A stretch of DNA of 64,000 nt, from assembly GCA_018894105.1 (NCBI GenBank), contig CM032118.1:33274690-33338689 (forward strand), read 5' to 3'. This DNA is from Jacaranda mimosifolia (Eukaryota; Streptophyta; Magnoliopsida; Lamiales; Bignoniaceae). Shown one piece after another: positions 46,321 through 58,514 of the stretch (position 1 is the stretch's first letter; every line of letters begins with the position of its first letter). The notes beneath the pieces were generated by a model. It ran no database searches. It was given only the letters and a program-made list of their open reading frames with translations, and was not told where the DNA came from. A program made the position numbers and the translations under genes.

Positions 46321-48520
46321 GTGAAGCAAGAAAAGCAAAAACAGAATAATCAGCAAGTTTCTATATTTGATCGTCTCAGTGCTCCAATTACTCGTCCTTT
46401 TATCTTTAAAAGACTTGGTGTTAAAGATCAAAGCAGGTTTAGTATAGGTCCACATCTGAGAGGTTCTATATTCAATCAACTTGGGAATAATGTTGTAAAA
46501 AGGAGTGTTGACGACAGGACTAATATGTTGGCGTTGAAAAATAAGAGTCAAACTCTTTACTTATCCCAATTGAATGGAGCAAAATCTATAATCCTAGTCA
46601 TTAATATGGACAAACCTATGAAAATAAAACAGCACATTGTAGAACATTCATGTGGAAAGAATGGTGTAGATGAAGATGAAGTGGAAATCACCATCAACTC
46701 TAATTACATAAGTGTTAAAGAGGAGCTAAATCCTGCATCACATGATCCATGTCTTGAAGAATTCAATAGATTGGTGGCAAGTGGTTTTATACAAGTTACA
46801 AACTATCCAACATGGATAATGGTACCTACCCCAGTTTCAAAAGCAGATGGAACATTAAAATGGAGCATCATATTCCAGAGAATGAGAGTTGTTGAGATCG
46901 AACAACCATATGATGAAGAAAATGATGAGTTACATGCATGTAATCATATAATTATTGATGAAGAGCCTGATTCAGAAATTCCTGAAGATGAAGTCCTAAA
47001 AGCTTCTCCACAACTTGAATATGGTGGACATACGACTGTTGATGAACTCAAAGAGTTGAATCTTGGCACAATAGAAGAGCCCCATCCTATATTTGTTAGC
47101 AAGCTTTTAAATCTTGAAAAAGAATAACAATATTTCAAAATCTTGAGCGAATACAAGGGTATTTTTGCTTGGACCTACAAAGAAATGCCAGGATTAGATC
47201 TAAAAGTTGTAATTCATCACCTTGGCAGAAAGCATGGGGCTCGTCTAGTAAAGCAATCGCAGTGAGTGCTCCACTTAGAGCTCATCCCTCTAGTTGAAGC
47301 TGAAGTTAACAAGCTTATTGATACAAGATTTATTAAAGAAGTTAAATACTCGACTTGGATCTCTAGTATCGTGCCAGTCAAGAAGAAGAATGGTCAGATA
47401 TGCATTTATGTTGATTTTCGAGATCTGAATAAGGTATGTCCAAAGGATGATTTTCCATTACCTATTATTGAACTCACGGTAGATGCAACCACTGGACATG
47501 AAGCTTTATCTTTAATGGATGAATCCTCCGAGTACAATTAAATCAGAATGTCAACACAAGATGAGGAGTGTACAACTTTTTGCACACCATAGGGTATTTA
47601 TTGTTACAACGTGATGCCTTTTGGGTTAAAAAATACAGGTGCAACTTATCAATGAGCTATGTAAAATACTTTCGATGATATGCTACATACGAGGGTAGAG
47701 TGCTACGTTGATGATCTAGTGGTCAAGACTAAGAAAAAAAAGAATCACTTGTAAGATCTCCGCGTGGTTTTTGATTGGCTGAGAAATATAACTCGAAGAT
47801 GAATTCGGTCAAGTGTGCTTTTGGTGTCATGTCTGGCAAGTTCCTTGGCTTCATAATTCGACATCGTGGAATTGAAGTTGATCCTACTAAAATTGATGCT
47901 ATCTAGAAGATGACGCCTCCAAGGAATCTTAAAGAATTGCGTAGTTTACAAGGCAATCTTGCATTCATAAGAAAGTTCATATCAAATCTTGTAGGAAGAT
48001 GCCAACCATTGAATCACTTGATGAAGAAAGATGCTCCTTTCGTATGGGATAAAGGATATGAGAATGCTTTTGAGAGCATAAAGAAGTACCTCATGAATCT
48101 GCCAGTTCTGGGAGCTCCTATACTTGGAAAACCATTGATATTGTACATTGCAGCATAAGAATGGTTGATCGGTGTTCTCATAGCTCAGAAAAATAAAGAA
48201 GGAAATGAGAAAGGTTTATATTATCTGAGTAGAGCCTTGTTTGAAAATGAGTTGAAATACTCTCCTATAGAGAAGATTTGTCTTGCGTTATTTTATGCAA
48301 TCAGAAAGTTGAAGCATTATTTTGAGGCATATTCTATCCGACTTATCTCACGTGCTGATCTTGTCAAATTTGTGATGTCAAGACCAGTACTCCCAGGAAG
48401 ATTGGCTAAGTAATCTATTGTATTTAATCAGTATGAGATCATATATGTACCTCAAAAAGCTATTAAAGGACAAGCTTTTGCTAATTTCTTGGCAGATCAT
48501 CCCATTCCCACAGACTGGGA
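46321..48520 (+). pseudogene. Tat reverse transcriptase and RNase H
   Basis: A 268-codon open stretch (46321-47127) is pre-RT spacer with acidic runs. RT proper: VKKKNGQICIYVDFRDLNKV (near 47380-47440), CPKDDFPLPII, MPFGLKNTGATYQ (near 47610-47650) and catalytic YVDD at 47704-47715. RNase H: KPLILYIAA (near 48130), GLYYLSRALFENELKYSPIE (48210-48270). It is interrupted by stops (47262, 47539, 47589, 47655, 47664, 47752, 48156) and a frameshift near 47790. Confidence 0.9.
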
Positions 48521-49085
48521 AGGATCTGATGAATTACCCAATGAGGAAGTTCTCTTCATTGATATCCTGCCAACATAGACAATATTATTTGATGGAGCGG
48601 CTTGATTAGATGGAACGAGGGTAGGGATTATATTTGTTTCACCAGAAAGAGAAGTTCTGACGTATTCTGTAGTGTTAAATAAATTATGCTCTAATAACGT
48701 TGCAGAATATCAGGCTTTGATTATTAGGCTTCAAATGGCACTTGAACTGGAAATTTTAGAAATTGAGGTCTATGGTGATTCAAAATTGGTTATTAATTAA
48801 CTTTTAAATGTTTATGAAGTTATAAAGGGAGATTTGATTCCTTACTTTCAGCTAGCATCTTGTCTATTGAAGAAGTTTGAAAATGTTATCCTAAGTCACA
48901 TTCTGAGGAAAGAAAATAGGATGGCAGATGCATTCGCTAACTTGGCTACTATTTTGGCCATTTCTGAAGAACAAACGACAAATATTCCGGTGTGCAATAG
49001 ATGGATTGTGCCGTCACCCATTAAGCTTGATTGTGAGGATGCAAATACCATATCAATCTCAGTTGGTGAAGATGAAGATTAGAGG
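48521..49085 (+). pseudogene. Second, archaeal-type RNase H (aRNH) of the Tat element
   Basis: ILFDGAA carries the first acidic residue, NNVAEYQALI the Glu, VYGDSKLVIN the next Asp and ENRMADAFANLAT the last, so all four catalytic acids are visible. A second RNase H between the RT-linked RNase H and integrase is diagnostic of the Tat clade. It has stops near 48577, 48605 and 48798. Confidence 0.88.
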
Positions 49086-49179
49086 ACACCACTAATTGAC
49101 TATCTAAAGGATGCAAAATTGCCACAAGACCCTGTCGCATGACGGAGATGCGTCGGAGGTCATCTCGCTTCATTTCATA

Positions 49180-50324
49180 CAAAGATATTTTGTATCGTCA
49201 ATCTTATGAAGGTACTTATCAGTGTCGTTTAAGTGGTGAAGAAGCAACTAAAGCTATGACTGAAGCATATTCTGGAGTTTGTAGAGCTCACTAGTCGGGT
49301 CCTAAGCTTCAGTTTTAGATTAAAAGGATGGGATACTACTGGCCTACTATGGTTAAAGATTGTATGAGTTATGCAAAGAGGTATGAAGCTTGTCAAATGC
49401 ATGCTAACTTTATACATCAACCTCATGAACCTTTACATCCTATAGTTGCCTCATGGCCATTTGATGCATGGGGTCTTAATGTCATAGGTCCTATTACTCA
49501 TAAGTCGTCAGCTGGTCATGCTTATATATTGGTAGCTACAGACTATTTCTCCAAGTGGGCAGAAGCAATTCCCCTCAAGGAAGTGAAGAAAGAAACTGTT
49601 CTTGAGTTCATTCGTTGTCATTTGATTTTTAAGTATGGAGTGCCTCGTTACATCACTACTGATAAAAGGAAGCCCTTTTACAACAAGTTGATGGACAAAC
49701 TATTTGCACAATTTGGATTCAGGCAATACAATTCTTCTATGTACAATGCAGTTGCAAATGGTCTAGCAGAGGCGTTTAATAAAACTTTATGCACCTTGCT
49801 GAAGAAAGTAGTGTCAAAATCTAAAAGAGATTGGCATGAAACAGTTGGAAAAACTCTTTGGGCATATAGAACAACTCATCGGATTGCTACCCAGGGCTAC
49901 TTCGCGTTCACTGGTTTATGGAGTTAAAGTTGTTCTCCCTCTTGAAAGTCAAATACCTTCATTTCATATAGCAATTCAAGGACTTACTGCTGAAGCTAAT
50001 GTTTGCCTTCCACTTGAGGAATTAGAAGTATTAGATAAGAAAAGACTTGAAGTGCAACAACAACTTGAATGTTATCAAGCACATATGACAAAGGCATTTA
50101 ACAAGAAAGTTCGTCCGCGATCTTTTCAGGTTGGAGATTTGGTGTTGGCAGTAAGAATGCCCATTATCATCACCCAGCGAATGGAAAGTAAATTCATGTT
50201 AAAATAGGATGGTCCATATGTGATAAAAGAAGTTTACACTAATGGTGCTTACAAGTTGGTTGACAAAGATGGATTGTGCATAGACCCCATAAATGGCAAA
50301 ATTTTAAAGCGATACTATCCTTGA
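49180..50324 (+). pseudogene. Tat integrase
   Basis: Zinc-binding remnant CMSYAKRYEACQMHA (49362-49400). In the catalytic core the first Asp position reads DAWGLNVIGPI (Asn for the usual Asp), the second is YITTDKRKPFYNK and the Glu is NGLAEAFNKTL. A 199-codon open frame covers 49328-49927; a frameshift near 49900 leads to the C-terminal part (RPRSFQVGDLVLAVRMP), ending KRYYP at 50324. Integrase would insert the cDNA into the genome; the Asp-to-Asn change and frameshift make it inactive. Confidence 0.9.
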
Positions 50325-51199
50325 GAAATGTTGCTCCTTGACGCACGAGCCTAAACTGCATGTTACTCCTGGTGCATGAGTATAAACTGTGTATGGTAAC
50401 AACTAAAGTTAGTGCATGTGGTTAAACAGCTAACTTTCCCCACTAAAGGTATTTTATGTGAATAAAATATTAAATAATCCACCTAGTCCAAGGTGGTTAA
50501 GCAATGGATACTCCTGGCCCGCATAAGTATAAACTATGAATGGCACCCCCCTCGAAAAAAGAATGTTTACTTTGAACTACGTAATGACTTGACCTCTTGT
50601 TGGGGTATGTAGGCAGCTTGGGAGTTATTTCTCAAGTTCAGTCACATCACTATAAAAAAAAAAGTTTGTTTAGATGGCTTCCCAAGTTCAATCATTGGAG
50701 CAAATTTGGATGACTTACTTCCCAAGTCAATTATATCATTGGATCAAATATAGATGACTTATTTCCCGAGTTCAATCATGTCATTTGGATAAGTTTGGAT
50801 TGCTTGCTAAGTTCAATCACATCACTAGAATAAGTTTTGACGACTTCCCAAGTTCAATCATATCATTAGAGCGACTTTGGATGACTTACTTCCCAAATTC
50901 AAACAAATCATTGGAGTAATTTTGGATGGTTTATCAAGTTCAAACATATCATTGGAAGAAGTTTTGATTGTTTTCAAGTTCAATTCATTAGATAGCTAGT
51001 TTTACTCATAAACTTAATTAAGTTTATTCCATTCAATTGTTGGGGGCATGAGATACAACTTTTCTTTGAAGATGGCATCAATTTGAAGAAATACTAAATA
51101 AACAAAAGAAGGAAAATGCACAAGGAGAATTTATAAAAAGAACAACTTTTTTTATTGCATATGTAGCAATCAAGTGTTCTTTTACATCAATGGTGCTAG
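50325..51199. other. Non-coding 3' region of the Tat element with 60-bp repeats
   Basis: From about 50660 to 50970 there are about six degenerate units of about 60 bp with TTCCCAAGTTCAATCA and TTTGGATGACTTA. An (GA)n run lies at 51201-51214. No sense ORF. Confidence 0.7.
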
Positions 51200-51214
51200 C
51201 GAGAGAGAGAGAGA

Positions 51215-52640
51215 GTTAATTAGCTAAGTGCTCATGCAAGTATATCAAAAGCTACTATTTCCTTGCGAGATTCTTCAAGTAGTAACTCCATCATCTTCAA
51301 AGCCTCATCCTCTTGGTCAGTTAAAAATGGAGTGTCCTCAAGTTTTGAAATTTTATCTCTCTTGGTGGAATTTTCTTTCTGAATAATGGACAATTTCTGA
51401 ATAATTTACAAAGCCTTCCTTACTACTTAACTCGACAAATCATGTCCTCAATTCCTCTTGTTGCTTGGATATTTGAAGAAGTTCATCCCTAAGGCTATTC
51501 ACCTCCTCATACATCAATCCTGGATAAAAAATGAGTGCCAAGGTAGTGCTCTATCCAACTATGAACATGATGAATGGGAAAGATAGAAGAAGATTTCTGA
51601 AGACCTGGCGAAGTTGATATATTCCTTAAACCATGGTAGATGCCTGCCAATACAGAAACTGCAAGAGAAAAGCAATCACCATTTGCCATTCTACTAGCAA
51701 TCTTGAAAACAGTAGCACAAATCAGATTTGCTTTACGATGTGGTAGAACAAAGCTCCATAACTAGCATGAAGGCAAAAGTGATGCATCGATTCTTCTACA
51801 TGGATCGTGAGAGATCTTTGGCTCAATAGACCTCTTTCGGGAAGAGCTCAAAGAGGGCTCCGCATATCTTGTTGGTCTTTTAAACCAAGAGCCAATCTAA
51901 TTAGAAATATGAATACCATCAGAGTCCTTTAGGAGCATATGATAAGCTAGGAATAGATATTGCAGCTTCGTGGTAGAGAAGCGCAATGTCTATCATCACC
52001 AAGTAGCTCTTTCACGGTGGGGATAGCTTCATCACAGAAACTTCCATGTATAGACAATCCACCAAGTACACGAAAATCCCATAAAGAAACTAAAAATGCA
52101 CTAGTAGTGGTGTGCAAAGTGTTCGTGGAAGGACACCAAGCTCAAGGAAGGCTTAAAGGATGTTCTTATGACAGACATATGTGAAAAGAGAGGCATGGAT
52201 TGCTGTATAGATCCTAGATTTCGAAGGACATCTCCTCTGTCCATTCCCAATAACTTGCATGAAAATATACTTCGCCAAATTTTGATGCAGGAATTCTCAC
52301 TGAGCGTCCATTAATGTTGGAATGGTAACCTACAAATGAAAATTCTGAGTTATTGGCTTTGGCATCATGAAGAGAGGACTTCAAGATGAGTGTCTTAGAA
52401 CAAGATGTGATGCTAGAATGTGGATCAATCGCTTCCTTGGTTGCCTCTTTGGACCACTTTTGGATATGCATGGAGTTACTAGGAGGTCGAGGTATGGAAC
52501 AAAGAACATCATTGGTCGATTTATGGATAACCAATCTAGTACTTTTAACTTTGAGATTGTTTTGTCACTTCCAATGATAATACATAGAGATGGTTCCGTG
52601 TGATCCTCAATATACATCCTTATGAGTTGATTAGGAATAG
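51215..52640 (-). pseudogene. Antisense PMD gene in the 3' region of the Tat element
   Basis: Read leftwards from about 52617, the translation resembles the retrotransposon-borne branch of the plant mobile domain (PF10536). Landmarks: IPASKFGEVYFHASYWEWTE (52230-52290); WCPSTNT and FRVLGGLSIHGSFCDEAIP (about 52020-52140); NGDCFSLAVSVLAGIYHGLR with FPIHHVHSWIEHYLGTHF (51520-51690); and a coiled-coil tail SLRDELLQISKQQEEL (51430-51500). Pieces lie in different frames with stops, so it is a pseudogene. It differs from the PMD gene at 10694-12860. Antisense accessory ORFs, including PMD ORFs, are known in some plant Ty3/gypsy elements; their function is unknown. Confidence 0.72.
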
Positions 52641-53641
52641 GCTATGCTTCTTAACCTGCAAAAGAAAAGAGAAGGGGTGAAGAAGAAAATAAATACAAAG
52701 ATATAGAAACATCCCTCAATTTGATAACTCACCTAAAGTCTTCAAAATTTGTGTATTTGCTATGTGTTGATAATGATTTTCTATTAATAAATGACGAGAG
52801 TGCTCCAGCAATCCTCTTTTGAGCCATGTTGGATGAAAAACTCTATGAATATTTTCTTTGAACAATTGGCGTGCAAGAATTAAGAAGAGGAAGATACCAC
52901 TGATTAAATAGGGGAATTTTCCACAATAATATTACCAACTCAGGTTTCAACTTTACTTGGTGGTTTAGCTCTTTGGCAGCGTTCTGTTTATATAGTTTTT
53001 TTATTTTTCTAAAGTTTGAAAAATTAAGCTCTTGTTCAAATCAATCACTTAACCTTACCTGATATAATCTGATTTTCAGCAAAGTCAGACCCCATAAGAG
53101 AAAGAACTCTGCATGCACTTGGTTATCTATATTCGACAAGTCAATTTCTTTTTGTAGGATAGAAACTTAATTTGTCTTGCAAATGGGACTTGATTGGTTG
53201 CTTGGGTGTAAATTGTGTAGGCCACGTGTTCATGTATCAAGCCCTGACGTGCTTGGCGTGTTTTATGCAAATGAAGTTTGCTGGGTATAAACTTGCGTGG
53301 GCCACCGATGCATTAGGAAAAAATTATAAAGCCATTGTGTTTTTTTTAAAGTAGGTCTTTTGGCCGAAGAAACAAATAGTTGCTTGCTTGGCCACGGGCA
53401 GGAATGTGTTGGAGCTTTCTTTTTGCAACTTTGGAAACTGTCTCCCCGAAGTGGCTCATATATATATATATATATATATATAGTTTGAAAGTTCATATGT
53501 TAGTATATATATGTGTGTGTGTGTGTGTATTTAAATATATATATGTATATATTTTAAAGGATTATATGTTATATATATGTATTTAAATATATAAATATAT
53601 ATATAAAATAATTATCGTGACTTATTCACTCAGGAATGTAT
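52641..53641. other. Remaining 3' non-coding region of the Tat element
   Basis: About 52650-52900 may be the promoter/5' leader of the antisense PMD gene. (TA)n lies at 53459-53482 and (GT)n/(TA)n at 53505-53600. No clear polypurine tract was found before the 3' LTR. Confidence 0.5.
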
Positions 53642-54528
53642 TGGAAGACACTTAATTTTTGGGTCAATTGAAAAATGACATGTGTAAATAATATATTAGT
53701 TATTAATTTAAAATTTTCTATTTATATATTGGAATTTATTAAATTGATTTCAAAAGGTAAATAGTTAATTTTAATTAATATTCTAATATTTATTTTATAC
53801 AAATCAAATGTTGACAAGTGTCAAGATGAAGTGGCATGCCAATCAAATCAAATCTGGTCGCCTAGCACTCTCAAGCTAATCAAGTTGGGACACTTGGCGC
53901 ATCCATGTACATGGACCAATCAAATTAAGAATGTTTGATATTATCTTTTAAATGTGCATCAAAGAGATAATTATCAAATGAGTTCAAGTCATTTGGGGTC
54001 TCCTAATGCACACCTATATAAAGGAGTGCTCAGGAACTCATATAGAGATATTCTCATATTCATAGATTCTCATATTCTCATATCCAGATTTTCATATATT
54101 CTCATATCCTCATATTCACATATACATATTTTCATATTTATATTCTCATATCCACATATTCTCAAGTCAAAGACTCAAAGTCTTCAAGTTTAAAGTTTCT
54201 ACTGTGACGACGTATTGCTACCGCGAAAGTCCTATAGCTCTTCAGAGCATCAAATCATCAAGTCCTTTGATTTCGGAATCAAGGTTCAAGTCAGAAGTTC
54301 TGTAGTGTCTTTTACCAAGTCAAATGGTACTACACCATATATCCAAGAACAAACTTCAAGCCCTTGGTTCATATATTGGGACAAGAATCAAGGGATTAGT
54401 TTTGTTAGGGAATTTATATTTTTCTCTAATAAATTGTAATTCTCATATATTCTTTAATATAAATTTAATTTGTTCATTATTTTTCTTTGTCTTGTGATTT
54501 AATTTTGCATACAATGAAATTTGTGTGA

Positions 54529-54547
<19 letters not shown>
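53642..54547 (+). repeat. 3' LTR of the Tat element
   Basis: Partner of 42228-43126: shared CAATTGAAAAATGACAT(A/G)TG, CTATATAAAGG and CATATTCTCATAT tract. The right end runs into (CA)n from 54529. Confidence 0.87.
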
Positions 54548-54552
<5 letters not shown>

Positions 54553-54559
<7 letters not shown>

Positions 54560-55438
54560 AAACTATATACTGTAACATGTATAAATATGATTACATCAAC
54601 ATCAAATTCATCACTTGATCAACAACTAGTTGTGGAGTATGCTCAACCAATTCTTAAATATTTTATTTCAATATTTCATCAGCATGCATAATTTTGATTC
54701 AGACTATTCAATTGATTAAGCAAATATTTGATCTTGATAAATGCAAGCATCCAGTACAATAATGTCATAATCCTTCTAAACCTAGAATTTCATTATGCAC
54801 ACTCTAGGTAAAGTATATGTCAACGTAAATTAACCAGTTGAAACATAATTAATATTTTTTTGAAAAACTAGTTTTGATTTCTTTTGAATCATTTCAAAAA
54901 AATTAATTATCATTTCTTCTGAAACCTTTGATCAAGTTTATTTTGAGACCACCGAGGTACTTGGATAGTTTTTGAAAGAATATAGGATCCCAAAAGAGCT
55001 CTTTGGTATGTGTCACGATGTAATAAAGTGAAAAAAAAAAATGTATTTTTTACTTGGTATGTGTGATCAAGATTCGTTCTTTATTATTTTTGGATTTTGT
55101 GGTGGAATCAAATGCTGCTATATTTTTTATAATATTTAAATACTACTTTTGAGATACCTTTTATTTGTCTCTCCAAAATCACATTTGCAGAATCTACTGA
55201 AATTTTAGTCATGGCCTAAAATTTTAGAAAATTTATAAAAGTCCATTTACATGCACCGCCATAAAAGTCTATACAAGATTACAACACCATAGAGTTTGTA
55301 ATATTAATTCAAATATGATTTTGAAATCCATCAATGATATTTTCTAGGAACTAGTATATTAAATCAGAAATAATTATTGTCCTTTCTATAATAAATGTAT
55401 TCTTCCCATACATGAATGTGAACTTTATATATATATAT
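54553..55438. other. Intergenic, no gene recognised
   Basis: AT-rich with a poly-A run (55031-55041) and (TA)n next to the MITE (55426-55438). Confidence 0.5.
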
Positions 55439-55771
55439 GGAAAAATTGCAAATATAGGACTGTGACAATGACCAATCTGTAATGTAGGACTGAAATTTGA
55501 GGTGATATTAAAATAAGATCAAAACTCATTAAAACTCAACAAAAAAGGACAGCGGTCATGGAAAAACACAGTCAGCGTGGGTTATTGCTTGCATAGAACA
55601 CTGGTGCAAGCGCCATGCAAGCAATCACAAGTGCTAATTGTATTTTTCGATGATCGCTGTCCTTTGTTTATTCAATTTTTAATAAGTTTTGATCCTACTT
55701 TAATATCACCATAAATTTCAGTCCTACATTGCAGATTGGTCATTGTCACAGTCCTATTTTTGCAATTCACC
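55439..55771. mobile_element. Foldback MITE with about 115-bp inverted repeats
   Basis: GGAAAAATTGCAAATATAGG on the left matches GGTGAATTGCAAAAATAGG inverted on the right. Similarity continues through GGACTGTGACAATGACCAAT, TAGGACTGAAATTT and GGACAGCG(G/A)TCAT, leaving about 100 bp of spacer. No coding. The ends resemble MULE-type foldback elements of dicots. The flanking duplication is unclear because the left flank is (TA)n. Confidence 0.85.
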
Positions 55772-56690
55772 TTATTTTTTCAAGAAATTAAATCAAAGGG
55801 GTCTTACAACTTATAGCAAGATATTTTAGAAAAATGATAAACTGGAACTTGCAGCTACAATTGAAGTTCCAAAGACAACAGAAACAGAGAATAATATAGC
55901 AAATGAGGCAATTGATTTATAGTAGTTCGACAAGCCTACTCCACTACCTAAGCCACAAGACTTAGGACTTTAACATGCACTTTACTCAAAGAAAGAATTA
56001 GTAAAAAAGTACAATAGTTAAGATTGATCCTTCACCTTGCTAGCAATAATAACCAACTTGGCGAGTCTATAAAGATAATTTGAAAAGAGACTAATTTGAG
56101 AGAACACATATTTTCTATAAAGCTTATTGAGCAAAGATACTTGCCATATTCAAGTGCAACAATTCTTGGTTTAAGTACAATAACGGTTGTGAATTCTTTC
56201 CAAATGAAAGTTGCCTGAATTGATGCTAAAATTTTGCTACAAGCAATCAAGTTTCCTTGTTGCTTCCCAACGGTAACTTCCCTTAAACAAAATCTGCACA
56301 ATCAAGGTAAGTTCTATGCCAACTTTCTAACGATTACTTTCCTTTATTTTGAAGATATAAAAACAATTATATCGATAGATTTAATAAAATAATTTATGCA
56401 CAATAGGCATAATCGAAACCAATTAAAGAAGATATTCTAATAGTTTTATTTCTTCAAATTGCCAACTTGCTTAGAAAGATAGTTGACCTGGCACTATTTT
56501 CAATCTGTTATTTTTTAGGTGTACATGTAGCACTATATTTCTTGTAGATAACCATATCGATCCTTCAAGAAAATATAATGTCGAATTAATAAATTAAATA
56601 GGTGGACTTGTTATTTCCAATAAAGAAATTCAATTTAAAAGATTAACTATCAATTCTATTTGCAAGAAAATGATTTTCACCTATTGATTG
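55772..56690. other. Intergenic DNA, possible solo copia LTR remnant
   Basis: About 55900-55960 reads TAGTTCGACAAGCCTACTCC, followed by AAGCCACAAGACTTAGG, similar in style to the GGTTCGACGA region of copia LTRs. I could not define LTR ends or a duplication. The - strand ORF at 56032-56301 matches no family I recognise and is probably chance. Confidence 0.25.
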
Positions 56691-56938
56691 TATATATTAG
56701 TTTCATTAATAATACTGTGGTACCGTGTTAAGATGTATATAGTAAATAACACATATACTTATATATATTAGTTTGATTGTAGTTCTTTTTATATGTTTGA
56801 TTTACTATATGTAAGTACCGTAAACCACAGTATTATAAGTTCCTTTGTTACAAGTTCTTTTTTATATGTGTGATTTACTATAAACGAGTATCGTACATCA
56901 CAGTATTACTAATGAAACTAATATATATAAAATTAGAT
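56691..56938. mobile_element. Foldback element built of palindromic subunits
   Basis: TATATATTAGTTTCATTAAT on the left reappears inverted on the right (56908-56938). Inside, AATACTGTGGT(A/T)...ACGGTA and TATAGTAAAT(A/C)A(C/A)ACATATA modules occur three times in alternating orientation. No ORF. Confidence 0.75.
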
Positions 56939-58149
56939 GAGAACAACCACTGCTAACATAATTTAAACCCCGGCCCGGAATTGTAGAAGCTCAAAAGTTA
57001 GGTCCCGTTTGCATAATTATTGTGTTCACATAAAATTTTATTTTATTTAATTATTTCAAATGTTTATTATAAAATAAACTATAATACTTATTAATTTTAA
57101 AAATATATTATAAGATACAAATATAATTCAACACCATCTCAATGCCACAACACCTAGTTTTATAACGTCGACTGTATACTTAAATAAAATGCCATTTTTA
57201 ATCAAATCTGTATGCAACTTGGACAGCACTACCAGGCAACAACGGATTGGTATAGCGTTGACAAAATTAACATTATTGAAGTAGCACTATTCTACTGAAG
57301 TTATATTTTTTTCAAGATTAGTGCCGCTTGCTTGTGCAAAAGTCTCTATGTTAACTAGTGCAGAAATTAATATTAAAGGCCATGGTCCTGTATCTGGTTG
57401 GTCTTTCAGTTTTCATACACTTCAAATAAAGAAATTAATTAAATTAGATTTAGAAAAGATAATAGTGTCAAACATTAATTGTCTTAAAGACTCAAACATG
57501 TGACAGTTTGGGTAATCTACGAAAAGTTTTGTCTTGATGAAATTTATGTCGTTTCTAATTAAAGCCACATTTAACCTTCCACCACCACTTGGACGGAAGC
57601 TAATAATTCTACTATGTATCGAGTTGGTATATTAGTCATTATCACATTTTCTGCTTGAGGTCAATGATGGAACATTATGGATCATGTTCCCCTCCCAATG
57701 TTTCGGGTACGGACCTCTTCCGCGCCCCCTGCCTTCCTTAATTTGTACCCCTCCATCTGCAGCTTCAAAAGCGCATCAGGATCCTGGTAGAATTTGGATC
57801 TTGTACTCTGTCAATTATCACGGGTAGGGCTGCACATGGATGATACATAAATTTGATTTAAACAATCCATGAGAATTGATGCTTGCAGTTTGGAGATTCG
57901 ACCATCAATTTGGCCAGTAGGTTTTGAATAATACTGCTATGTACTCCATATGTTATGTAGTTCTGACCGATTCTTGGTTTTTGTTTCCCTTTTTCCCCCT
58001 TCTTTCGTGAAACAGTCGAGTGGCTTTTTTACAAGCTTGTGTGTGTACCTGCCAGTCTTCCACATTTGGCCAATCTATGAATCATTGTTTTTCTTTCATT
58101 TTCATTACTTAGCCTGTGTTTGGATTGGAATATGATCGTAAATGATCAA

Positions 58150-58221
<72 letters not shown>

Positions 58222-58514
58222 GTTTCTTCTGTTTTGAAATTTTTTGTTTTTATATAATTATAAGAGGTGTTTATCGAGTTATATATTTATACTATTGAAT
58301 TCAACTTTTCAGTGTGCTTTTGTTCCGTTCCTCGGTTCATCTTTTTTCTCTCTCTCGCTAGAGTTCTAGTTCAGACATATAGTTAATTAGTCATTATTTT
58401 AGACATGCCAAATTTTGCATGAATTGTGAAGATCATCGTAGCAAATCAAGCAATTATCAGTCCTATAAATTAAATGGCCAAATACCTCAAATTATGTAAC
58501 AATTAAAGCAATTT
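56939..58514. other. Intergenic, no gene recognised
   Basis: Mixed AT-rich sequence; the ORFs at 57321-57503 and 57950-58135 have no recognisable domain. It contains the (ATT)n microsatellite listed separately. Confidence 0.5.
58150..58221. repeat. (ATT)24 microsatellite
   Basis: Uninterrupted ATT repeat of about 72 bp, likely length-polymorphic. Confidence 0.95.

Larger units (their letters stand above)
42228..54547 (+). mobile_element. Ty3/gypsy Tat-lineage retrotransposon, near full length (12.3 kb)
   Basis: LTRs of about 0.9 kb (42228-43126 and 53642-54547) bracket gag, PR, RT, RNase H, a second archaeal-type RNase H and integrase, in that order. A 3.3-kb 3' region follows with an antisense PMD gene. 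The second RNase H and long 3' region place it in the Tat group. CATAT before 42228 and at 54548-54552 may be the target duplication, but the right end merges with a (CA)n repeat. Many stops make all coding parts pseudogenes. Confidence 0.9.

Noticed and set aside
56032..56301. - strand ORF of 89 codons as a host gene
   Set aside because: No recognisable domain, no splice or promoter context, and it overlaps possible LTR remnant DNA.
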